The position numbers and the translations under genes are program-made. Under the pieces are notes generated by a model. The model searched no databases. It was given only the letters and a program-made list of their open reading frames with translations, and was not told the origin of the DNA. Of a stretch of DNA of 64,000 nucleotides, positions 50,701 through 62,700 are shown piece by piece (position 1 is the stretch's first letter; every line of letters starts with the position of its first letter). Source of the DNA: Dillenia suffruticosa (taxonomy: Eukaryota > Streptophyta > Magnoliopsida > Dilleniales > Dilleniaceae). The DNA lies in the NCBI GenBank assembly GCA_033439265.1, contig JAVTVX010000024.1, positions 17,220,501 to 17,284,500 of the forward strand, in the 5' to 3' direction.

Positions 50701-53700
50701 TAGTTTTGTTATAATTGTATATCTCTTAATTACCTCTCTAAATATTTTCATTACTGTTATACATATTTTTTTTGTAATTACTGTTGTATTTTTTCTTATA
50801 ATAGGCATAGAACTAAGGGATCTAATTATACTTACTATATTAGACCCTAAGATTAAGGCATTTGATCATTTTTTATGTTTATATATTTTAATTCTCTTAG
50901 TAAAATGATGAGAACATTTTTTCAGAAATTCTCTTTTTTTTTTTTGTCAACCATTCCCTACCTAGAATGCTTTTATTAGAGGTAGACAAATTCTTCTTTT
51001 TCTATCAAAGAAATAGTGAAGAAGACCAAAAGAAGTGTCTGAAACCTACTAGTCTGGGCAAGAAAAAAATGCCATGTTCATCAGCATGTATAATAAAGCC
51101 TTTGTGCTGCACTCACCTTTTTGAAACACTGCCGCAAAAAATCAGTAATGTCAGGAGAGAGACCATCTGGAATTGGAGGATGATCATCCTGCAAGTAGCA
51201 AAAAGAACTGTGCTGTAAATGCCACATCCAATATTTGGAACAATTTCTCATCAGAAAGAAATGGCTCAGATTTCTTAATTAAGACCCTGCCCATTTTGAG
51301 TTTTGAAAACATCCGATGCCAAACCCATAGGCACCAACAAAATCGATGAGAAACTAGAAGACATACAGAAGAAAAGATATCGACAATCACCTGAACAATG
51401 CGAAAAAGAGCTGGCATGGGCTGGAGATCATAGTAAGGAGGAACACATGTAAGAAGCTCAATCACAGTGCAGCCAACACTCCAAATGTCAGATGCAGCAC
51501 AAACGCCAGACATCTCAATCACCTGAAGCGTGCCCAATGTCGGAATCAACAACCAAACACTAGCAATGCAATGAAAAACCCAAGTACAGTACTATGCATC
51601 ATGAAATCACATTGCTTAAATTTAAGTAGTCCATTGGTCCTCTTCTAGGGGATAAAGTCTTCTTTACCTCTCTTTGAGCCCATGCATTTCAGATTCTCAT
51701 AAAAATGAATTGTATTACATAGAAGAGAGAATACAAATAAAATTCAAAGTATAAGAAATTCTAAGAGTCAAAAGAAAAAAAAAGTAAAGTAAGATAGGAA
51801 TTGATTCTAACCAAGAGGATTCTCAATTTCTTGGGTTTCTTAGTACCTCTTTCTCACCTTTGCTATATTTCTTTCTCTATCTGTAAAAAAATAAATAAAT
51901 AAAATAAAGTTGATAATGCTTTTGTTCTTTAAGATATGAAAGATTATAATATTGGCCAAATTATTGAATGCTGGAGCACACACATAAAATTGAATTATAC
52001 CAGTGCAGTTTGCCATTGAACCCATGTCCTACTTTTTGGAAATTTTCCACATTACCCTTTGTGCCTGCTCAATAGTTGCCTATACATCTCTAAGCAGTTT
52101 TTAATTGGCTAAACTAGTAAGAATGCAAGGCCAAGAATTGAAAAAGGAAATGCATAAGTGCATAGTTGATAAGACTTTGTGGTTGTTTTTAAGCACTACT
52201 AAATCAATTAGTTTCAAATTAATTTACTTTTTACACATTTTTGCCAAAGTATACTCAACTCAATTAAGGCTTAACTGGAAAAAAGTTGATGACTGGAGTA
52301 CAACATATCTCCCCACAAAAAAGAAAAAGAAACACTCATAAGCCATTGTCAAGAATGATCGTGGTAAACACATAAGCATTGCGATAGTCGCGCCATTGTT
52401 TAGTTTAACACTACTGATGATGAGAAAATTTCGCAAACAACACTATACAAATGAAAAGAATTAGTTTATCAATATTGTGGATATACAGTTCACACGGCAT
52501 AAACAAGAGACTCTGCAAGTAAAGAAAAACACCCAAACTTCAAGGCCTGGCACAGTGAGTGTGCCATAGAATGCTACAGAAATACAGAATCAGACATGCA
52601 CATACATGTAAACAAGGATATAAGAGTTAAATTATCATAAGAGTTAGTAAAAGCATCAATCATGTTACTGATGATATAAAAACAAATACCTCAGGGGCCA
52701 TCCAGTATGGTGTCCCAACAACAGAATGTGTATTAACATCTGCCTCAGTCAACTTTGTCGCAACACCAAAGTCAGCAAGCTTGACAAGACCCTGAAAGCA
52801 TGTCAAATCAATAAACGTCCACAACCAACAGAACACAAATTTAAAAGGTCTACCAAATAGCAAGTCAGTAAGTGTGAAACTACTAACTGCTCCAAAAGCC
52901 CAAGCGATGCGATGCAGGAGCATCCAAACAAATTAGAAAGTTTTAAACTTTTCTTTTTTTTATTAGTTTTCCTCCATTTTTTTCTTTTTTTTTTATAGCA
53001 AAAGAAATAGTATTAGATAAAAAAAGGAATGTACAAAACTCTAAGGATGAGAAATCTTTGAAGAAGGGAAACAAGATCAAAACAAAAACTAATGGAAAAT
53101 AGTTTTCCTTCTCTATTTAGGTTTCTATTTAAGAAATTTCTATTTCTTTTTTTAATTTTGGTTCTATTCTAAGAAATTTTATAACTAATTAGAAAGTCTT
53201 AAACTTAGTCTAAAATTAACATTTTCCTAACTAGTATAAATAGGACAATATTAGTGACCTTACGATTATATTTTTCTCTCTTATTTAGAAGTTTATTTTA
53301 AGTTTTTTTTAAAACCTAATAGTAGAGATCTAATAGCCTAAACCCTTCCTCTATGTCAAGTGGTATTAGAGCCTAACAGAAATTTCTTTTCCTACAATTC
53401 AGAATGTTTTTCCGAATCTAGAAACTTTGTTTCCTGAACTTCTTTTCTGCAGAATATTTTTCCAATATTTTCTGAACAGTGGATGGGCAAGGTAAAGGCA
53501 GTCACTCCCAACAAATATAGTTGGCCAAGATTACAAAGAACCCGAGACTTGAGAGCTTGAGATTGATGTGGAAGTCGAGAACGTGAACCCTTTTCATGAA
53601 GCTGGACCACCAAATCAAGTGGTATGAGGTAGACCGGAAGAGTGGTTAGTACACACTCAAGTTGAACAGTGGACAAGTGAGAATTGGAGAAGTTGAGTTT

Positions 53701-56700
53701 GAGGAAGTGTTAGATTTAATCTTTGATGAATATGATGAGGAGGAAATTGATGTTCATCCAGCTCAAGCTGAGTCTTTGGTGGAACAAACGGTGATGACAA
53801 TCAACAATGAAGAGGAAGATTGGAGGAGGTGTAGTATGTTCTGTGCGCATGCTATTTGTGGAGGTAAGGTTAGTGATCTTATCATTGATGAAGTATAGAA
53901 AATATCATATGTAAGGAGGCCATGGACAAGTTAAAGCTTCCCACGATAAAACATCCTCATCCATACAAAGTGCGTTAGTTAAAGAAGGGGGCATGAGATA
54001 CCAGTAACTTCACAATGGTTGGTGAAAGCCATTATGGGTGATAACTTGGTATATGAAGCTAAGACATTGTACCTGTGGATGTTGGGCATATTATTCTTGG
54101 AAGATCTTGGTTATTTGATCATGATATGGATGATAAGACAGCCTAATACTTATCCTTCTACAAGGTAACAAGAGGTGCACTTTGTATGCTCTTATAGAAG
54201 AGAGAACGCAATTGACAACTAAGAGTTCTACAACCAGATATTTGAAAAGTTTGATTTTGAACATAGTAAGATGGGGTTTTTGTATGCCTTAGCAAACAAA
54301 ATAGCAGAGGGAGACCAAGGGGGAAGGCATCTCAATATCCCATTGAAATCCAATGATGATTGAAGAAATGCGAAGAGTTAGTGAGGATGTGCCAAAAACC
54401 ATGGTCCTCCAAGAAGCGTTCAACATGTTTTTGATTTGGTGCCAACATCTTGATTTGGTACCAAGAACATCTTTACAAAATCAGGCTAAATATAAAATGC
54501 CTCCTATGTAGGAATTGAGATAGAAAGGCCGGTCAAAGAGTTAGCGCAAAGGGGTTTGGTGCATGAAAGTAAGAGTCCTTATGCTTGCCCAGCTTTATTA
54601 TCTCCAAAGAAAGATGGTTCATGGAGAATATGTGTGAACAGTTGAACCATAAAATCAGACTACAGATAAGTATTGTTTCCCTATTACTCGATTAGAAGAT
54701 CTTCTTGATCAGCTAACTGGTTCTGTTGAAAGAAAACTTCACTCAACCCACCTAACATACCAACAAATTACTCCTCTCATCAACTCAATCAAGAATGTTC
54801 AACAAAGACTATTGGGTCTCATAAACAAAGCCCAAGAAAAGAAGACAAAATCTCTCCAGAAAATTGGGCAGAATTCTGAAGCAGAATTGGGCAAAATTGG
54901 GCAGAATTCTGGAGCAGAAGAGCCGGCCCAAGGAACAGTATTTAGATTTAGTTTGGAAGTCTAAAAGTCCATTCAATGAAGCAGAAAACAGGGCCTAAAG
55001 AAGGCCCAAGTGGTAGCCCAAGGAAGCAAGGGCATTTTGGGAAAAATTTATAACGGCTAGTTATTCCTTTCTCTCTACCGGCTAGTTTTTTATGTCTAAC
55101 AACTCTTTCCTTGTCTCTAACAGCTAGTTTTGGATCTTGAATTATAAATAGCTTGTCTCCTCTCTTTTGTAAATCATGAAAAACACTCTCAAGAATTGCA
55201 TGTAAAAACTCTCTCAAAAATTGCAATGAAATTCTGATTTCTTCAAGTACACTTTGTTCATTCTTTGTTTCATATTTCAACATGGTATCAGAGCGGATAA
55301 TACTCCATCTTCTCAACACCAAAGAACACCCAAATTGGGTGGATCTCATGCAAAAGTTGCTGAATTTGTATGATGAATTAAGTCTCCTTTTGAAAGAGTC
55401 ATTTGGAGCATTCAAATTCTTAGAGTTATGGAGGAAGTTGTATCAAGATACCTCCAATATAAAAACACTTCCACATTACGAAGAGATGAAGGCCATCATT
55501 CAACAAATAAAGACATCCGCAATACCTCAAAATCAAGGCCAAGATCTGAATGGAAGAAATATTTTTAACACAACAATGGAGCTACAACAAAATCCTTCCA
55601 TTCCTCTCAAATTCGGCCACCAAGACGATGCACGCAATGTATATCCACTATTCTCAATAAGAGCCAAATGTGATGAGTTTCAAATCAAGCTGAATGAATG
55701 CATAAAAGGCCTGCAGCAGCCGGCTCTAAAAGATCATCATACTCCTGAGGTTCCATCCAATTTCAGTTCGCAAACAATAGATCAATGTGCAGCCACTTAT
55801 ATCTCTATGATGACTGAATGTTCTGCACCCCAAACAAGGGAAGTCGGCTGCTTGAAAGCACACCAACAATCATCGTCATTAGATGGTAACAATCAAAACA
55901 CTTCTACTCATCTAAATTCAGAAAATTTTTTTATAGATTCCGAAACCGATTGTCACGTGATTAGAGATAAAAGAAAAATTAAACATTTTAAAAATCTCCA
56001 TAATCATGTGACAATTAGGGTGGCTAATGGACAGAAATTGAAAGTGAATAAAATCAGGGAAATTGATCTTTTTGGAAAAACAACAGATGCCTTATATGTT
56101 CCCAAACTCACTTTCAATCTTTTGTCCATAAGCAAGATTACTAAGGATCAAGGGTGTAGAGTCATTTTTGATCCAAATACCGTCTCCTTTCAAAATCTAA
56201 AATCAAATAAATTGATTAGAAAATGATCTAGAAAAGGAGGCTTGTATTTTTTAGATCAAGAGCAACATGCATTTGCTGCCCATCTGCATGATGATAGCAT
56301 TCTTTGGCATGCACATTTAGGTCACCCTAGTAGTCAAACTCTAAAACACCTTTTTTCAAATTTGAGTATTGAAAATAAGTATTGTGAGGCATGCATTCTT
56401 GGAAAAGAAACTAGGGCAACATATCCAATCTCAGAAACTAGATATAATGCTCCTTTTGAATTAGTGCATTCAGATATTTGGATCTCCCCTATTGTATCTC
56501 ACTTAGACTACAAATACTTCATTTCATTTATTGACCAAAAGACTAGATATACTTGGATATACCTTCTACATACAAAGGATCAAACTTTTGAAACACTCAA
56601 AAGCTACATTAAATATGTGATCACATTGTACGATGCAAAAATAAAAGTCTTTAGATCCGATCATGATGGAGAGTATACGAGCCACAAATTTAAAAATTTC

Positions 56701-59700
56701 TTGGTAGACAATGGTATTGTTCACCAAAAGTCTTGTGTTTATACACCCTAACAAAATGGGGTTGCTTAACGTAAAAATCAACACATATTAGAAACAGCTA
56801 GGTCTATGATGTTCCATGCTAACGTGCCAAAGAAATTTTGGGATGATGTAGTTAGAACCCTTATTCATGTTATAAACTTAATACCCACCGAAACTTTGAA
56901 GGGTGCATCTCCCTTAGAACTGCTTTTAAAAAAGAAACCAAACCTCTCGCATCTTAGAATTTTTGGATGTGTTTGTTATATCCACATCTCACAACACTTT
57001 AGAGATAAGTTAGATCATAAGGGAAGGAAATGTCTATTCCTAGGATATGCTTCATTCGAAAATGGATATAAATATTATGATCCAAAAATTAACAAAACAT
57101 ACACATCAAAGGATGTGATATTTGTGGAGGAAAAGTTCTATTTTGCAGGAAATGAGGCACATGAACCACAAAAAGAAGAAATTCAAACAAGACCATGAGA
57201 GTTCTTAGTTCCTTCTTATCAAACCACAATGACCGAAACTCAAGTGGCTAATGAAAATACCCAAACAAATGAAGAAGAATCAAGTCATTCGGAGGAAGAA
57301 CCATCAAATGATTCAAGGGGAGTTCAACAAATAGAAGAAGCCAAACATGAAGAACAAAATTCAGAGGAATCCGAAGAGCCTCCTAATTCTTCTCCTCCCT
57401 TACGAAGATCAACTAGAATGAGGCTTCCACCATCAGAATGGATCAACCATAGATATCCAATCTATGATTATTACACTACCTCACATGTTTCTTCGAGTCA
57501 TCAAGCATTCTTGAGTAGCATAGACAAAGAACAAGAGCCTAGATCATTTGAAGAAGCCAAGAGGGATCCACGGTGGAGGAAAGCCATGGAAGAGGGGTAG
57601 ATACTCTCACCAAGAATGGAACTTGGGAACTCACCAAACTGAAAAAACAAGAGCCGTAGGATGCATATGGGTCTACAAGATCAAGCACAAAAGTGATGGC
57701 TCAATAGATAGATTCAAGGCAAGATTGGTGGCTAAAGGGTTCACTCAAGCTTATGGAATAGACTATAAAGAAACTTATGCCCCCATAGCAAAGATGAACA
57801 CAATTAGAGTTCTAATGTCCTTGGCCATAAATCATGGATGGAACATGTATCAAATGGATATTGCAAATGCCTTCCTCCAAGGAGATCTCAAAGAAGAAGT
57901 TTATATACAACTACCACAAGGGCTCCAAAATTATGAAGGGAAAGTATGCAAACTTCACAAGGCCATCTACGGATTAAAACAATCCCCTAGAGCATGGTAC
58001 ACCAAATTAAATCATGTTTTCCTTAGTTGTGGATTTTCAAAATGCAATAGTGACTCATCACTCTTTGTTAAGAAAGATAATGAAAAAATTACTATCATTC
58101 TAGTTTATGTAGACGATATTATTATCACCGGAAATGACACACACCACATAGACTTGGTTAGAAATTTTTTGAAGTCTAGATTTGAAATCAAAGATTTAGG
58201 AAAGTTAAAGTACCTTCTAGGAATTGAACTAACTTATTGTCCTAATGGGTTAGTTCTATCCCAAAGAAAGTATACTCTTGATTTGTTGCAGAAAACATGT
58301 AAATTAGGAGCAAAACCAGCATGTAGCCTCGTCTCTACATTCGGATCACTAATTGATGATGATGAGCCATATGAGAACATTGGAAGATATCAACGACTCA
58401 TAGGAAGACTAATCTACCTCACCATCACTAGACCAGACATCGCTTACGCTGTGAGTAGGATTAGCCAACACATGCACACTCCAAAAAGGCAACATTGGAG
58501 GGCTGCTGAAAGGATATTGCTCTATTTAAAGGGATCTCCCGGATTAGGAATTTGGATGAAAAATAATAGAGGTTCAAAAATTATAGGATATTGTGATGCT
58601 GATTGGGCAGGTGACTTTACGAATAGAAGATCAACCACAGGATATTGCATATTCGTAGGAGGAAACTTAGTAGCTTGGATGAGCAAGAAACAACATGTCG
58701 TGTCTAGATCAAGCGAGAAAGCCGAATATAGAGCCATGGCTACTAGTGAAATAGTATGATTAAAAGCCTTAGTAAAGGAGATAGGGTTCAAAGTCACAAC
58801 ACCAATCAAGCTCCATTGCAACAATCAATCCACCATTCATATTGCCTCCAATCCGGTGTTTCATGAACGCACAAAACATATAAAAGTAGATTATCACTTT
58901 ATACGCCAAAAAGTAGAAGAAGGGATAATCTCCACAACATACATCAATGGAAGAGATCAACTTGCGGACATCTTCACTAAAGGAGGAACCGCTGCTCATC
59001 TTCTAGAAATAATGAGCAAGTTGGACACTATTGACATCTACGCGCCCAACTTGAGGGGGAGTGTTTGAAAGAAAGTTTCACTCAACCCACCTAACATACC
59101 AACAAATTACTCCTCTCATCAACTCAATCAAGAACGTTCAACAAAGGCTATTGGGTCTCATAAACAAAGCCCAAGAAAAGAAGACAGAATCTGTCCAGAA
59201 AATTGGACAGAATTCTGAAACAGAAGAGCCGGCCCAAGGAGCAGTATTTGGATTTAGTTTGGAAGCCTAAAAGTCCATTCAATGAAGCAGAAAACAAGGC
59301 CTAAAGAAGGCCCAAGTGGTAGCCCAAGGAAGCAAGGGCATTTTGGACAAAATTTATAATGGCTAATTATTCCTTTCTCTCTACCGGCTAGTTTTTTGCG
59401 TCTAACAGCTCTTTCCTTGTCTCTAACAACTAGTTTTGCGTCTTGGATTACAAATAGATTGTCTCCTCTCTTTTGTAAATCATGAAAAACACTCTCAAGA
59501 ATTGTATGTAAAATCTCTCTCAAAAATTGCAATGAAATTCTGATTTCTTCAAGTACACTTTGTTCATTCTTTGTTTCATATTTCAACACAAATGTGTTTT
59601 TCCAAGATTGATTTGAAGAGAGGATATCACCATATTAGAATGAGATACAGGGATGAATTGAGTGGTTGGTGATGCCATTCGGCCTTTCTGATGTGCCAAA

Positions 59701-62700
59701 CATATTCGTGAGGGTCATAATAGATGCATTGAAGCCTTTCTTGAATTTTTTTTGTGCATTTTGATGACATTTTTATCTACAGCCATACCAAGGAAGAATA
59801 TTTAGAACATTTACAATAACTGCTAGAAATAGTTCACAAGGAGTAGCTATAAATAAAATTGAAAAAGTGCACTTGCTGTCAGAAGTGGTATTTCTTGGGT
59901 TTTTGTGTCAACAGAAGATTTCAAACCCAATCAGGAAAAATTCTGTACAATGATTTGAGTGGCCAGCACCTCAATCCATCAAAGTTCAAAGTTTTCATGT
60001 GTGGCACCTTTTTGTAAGAGGTTTACATGAAAGAGTGAAGATTTTGATGATTCAAGAATTAGTTCTTGCACTCCAGATTTTAAGAAGTTATTTGTTGTTG
60101 AGTGTGATGCTTTACATGAGGGGACTGGGGCAGTTCTTAGCCAAGATGGAAAGCTTGGAGAGTTTTTCAATGAGAAGTCAAGTAATTCTATAGAGTTATT
60201 TGGTAAGAGCTATTCATCATTGGCAGCACTAAGCTTACTGTGAGTGTGTGGTTTATTCTAACCATCAAGCCTTGAGGTCTTTACCATCTTAGAAAAAAGC
60301 TTAATTATCAACATGTTAAGCGGAGCTCTTTCCTTGATGAATTAAATTTCTCACTGAAATACAAGTTCGGGCATTCCATTACTGTAGCCAATGCCTTAAG
60401 TAGACAATCTTTACTTTTGTCAGCCATGACTACTCAAGTTAAAAATGTTGAGTTATCAAAAGATCAGTCTGGTTTTAATCCATATTTCAACAAGATAATA
60501 GCTGATTCACAACATTCCTCACAAGCTGAAGGCTATTATCTCCAAGGTAATCAATTATGCATTCCAGAAGGGTGTTAATGGAGCAAGTTACTAGAGAATT
60601 TCATGGGAACGGTTTGGAACGTCATTTCAGCAGGGACAAAGCTTTTGAAATGATCGTTGATCGTAATTAATGGCCAGGAATGCAAAAAGATGTGAAGAAA
60701 TAGGTGATAAGATGTCCAGCTTGTTTATTTGGCAAGGAAAGTGCTCAAAACACAAGTTTGTGTACTCCTTTACTGGAACCAGATGTACCATTAATTCATT
60801 TTTTATGGATTTTGTTCTGGAGGACTTTATGGTAGAAATTTGGGACAGAAATGAAGTATTCTAATACCTGCCATCGACAAACAGATGGTCAAACAGTTGT
60901 GAATCGTGGTTTGGGAAATCTTTTGAGATGTATCATCTGCAACAACACAACTATGCATGCAACTATAATAAGCAAATATTATTAATATAATGTGCTCTAT
61001 CTACATACCAATTTCATGTGAATATTACAACTATGCATGTAACACTGATCTAACTTCAATTATTATGTTCAAGCTATGTTTGGTCATATTCCTTGAAAAC
61101 TCGTATCATGTTGCATATCTTTCCATGCTTCATAGGAATATAGGTTTTTTGCTTCAAAGGAGTAGGAGGAAACTTTCAAGTAATTATAAAATATGTCATC
61201 GATAGGATCAAATCATAGTTATCGACCAAACATTTACAATCAGAAAGTAGGAGAAAAGGTCAACTTCACCTCCTTAGTAGTCAATATATTTGCCCCCTTA
61301 ATATCCCGATGTATCACACCTTGTTCATGTAAATAAACCAACCCTTCCAAAACCTGATTCAAAAATAACAACATATGAGCATCAGAGTTCAATTGGTAAA
61401 AGCTATGTAAGTAATAATTTTCCAATAGTTAAGCAATATCTGCAAGAGACCCCAATCTGGTTTGCACAACTGGCAACTAACACCGTGCAATTTAAAATTT
61501 GGCAAAGCACCCTCCGTGCTGGTCACCATTAGCAAATTGCCCCTAACCATAACAGGCACTAAAATAGTAAAAAATAATGATGATGATGATAATTGTTTTT
61601 CCTACTCCTTGTCTTAATCGACACCCCCTCTGCCTCCTCCACTGCTGCTAGTCAGGTACAATTCAGCCAACTTCACTGTCGCTGCCTTCATCATCTTTAA
61701 ATCCGAAGGGGCAACAGTGATGGTGGTAAGGAGACGGAGAGAATCTGGGGTTTTGTCATTGTCTCATCCCTGGTAATTGGTCGCCAGCAACCAGATTTGA
61801 ACACATCCACAGCCATTGGATGCTGGTGACATGGTACACAAAACCCAGAAATCAGAGATATGAAGTTGGAGTATCGAAAACTCCAACTGGGGGAAAATTC
61901 AGAAAAAGCATGTGCATGATTCATAGAAATCGAAAAGCCCGAGAAATTGAAAAGAGTAGAATTGAGGATCGCCTTTATATAATAGACCATTTCCTCCAGC
62001 AACTAGCAGCTTCGAAACTGTTGCTCCACCTTCCAGTAAATGGGCACTCAAGCCATTGAGACGTAAATTCTGCATGTTTCCTAGAATCGAAGTAGCAGAA
62101 CCTTGGAATGTTGAAGATGGATTTTGATTAGTATTGTTGAAGAAAGATAATGCCTCCTGCTGTAAGTAGGATTTGAACTCAGCTAGTTCTGTTGCACCCA
62201 CAAATTCTAGCTGGAAAGTGAAGCCACCAGTGCTAAGCCACTTAAAGTTTACTGACACTGAATGTTGCTTGTTACTGTTCATATTAATAGTAAGGGATTC
62301 AAGGTTCTCTCTCTCTCTCTCTCTGTGGAATGCATGTGTTTAGTGTGACAGAATTTTCAGAGGTGGGGCTCTGATTCAGAAACCTTGATTTCAGGGTCTG
62401 AAACTATTGTAAAAATTTTTGGAGTAATTGCAAAGAATATAAAAGAATTTGAGATATTGTGAAACCTTTCTAGCAAGAAAGATGGAATTGGGCTATAGTC
62501 ACAGAGATTGTTGGAGAAGAAAGAAGAAGATGTTGATGATGATGATGAACAAAACAAAAGAGGGAGAATCAGAGACAATGATGGCAAAAGCAGCAGGGGA
62601 GGGAAGAAGAAGCTGGGGAAAAAATCCATGTTTATTATTTTATTATTATTATTTAACTTTTGTAAAAGTTATAAGGCAATTTGCTAATAGGGCCTACAAT

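Larger units (their letters stand above)
45764..50949 (+). mobile_element. Ty1/copia retrotransposon (element D) inserted in the L1 fragment
   Basis: The 5' LTR 45764-46459 (itself carrying an RTE insertion) and 3' LTR 50675-50949 both end ...tca. Primer-binding site tggtatcagaacc follows at 46460. The target duplication is actat/accat (one mismatch). The interior has gag with zinc knuckles, protease, integrase, RT with YVDD, and RNase H, in copia order, with frameshifts. It lies in intron 8 of the kinase, opposite to its transcription. Confidence 0.92.
54724..59588 (+). mobile_element. Ty1/copia retrotransposon (element C) inserted in gypsy RT
   Basis: LTRs of 559 and 527 bp, TGTT...CAACA, are about 95% identical by eye. 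Primer-binding site tggtatcagagc follows at 55283 and a purine tract (ttgagggggag) precedes the 3' LTR. The interior is copia-ordered, with near-complete RT. The host gypsy frame reads LLDQLTGS before and NVF plus a shifted [12 protein letters not shown]-like stretch after, so the insertion point is clear. Flanks ggttc and caaat do not match as a target duplication. Confidence 0.93.
52925..60955 (+). mobile_element. Old Ty3/gypsy element (E), split by copia element C, 3' end lost
   Basis: The 5' LTR (52925-53358) ends tgtca and is followed by tggtattagagcc (primer-binding site). The protease region is at about 53830-54190 ([19 protein letters not shown]). RT starts at 54500-54720 ([35 protein letters not shown]). 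RT resumes after the copia at 59589 ([16 protein letters not shown]). RNase H and integrase traces continue to about 60950. No 3' LTR was found. Heavily mutated. Confidence 0.8.
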
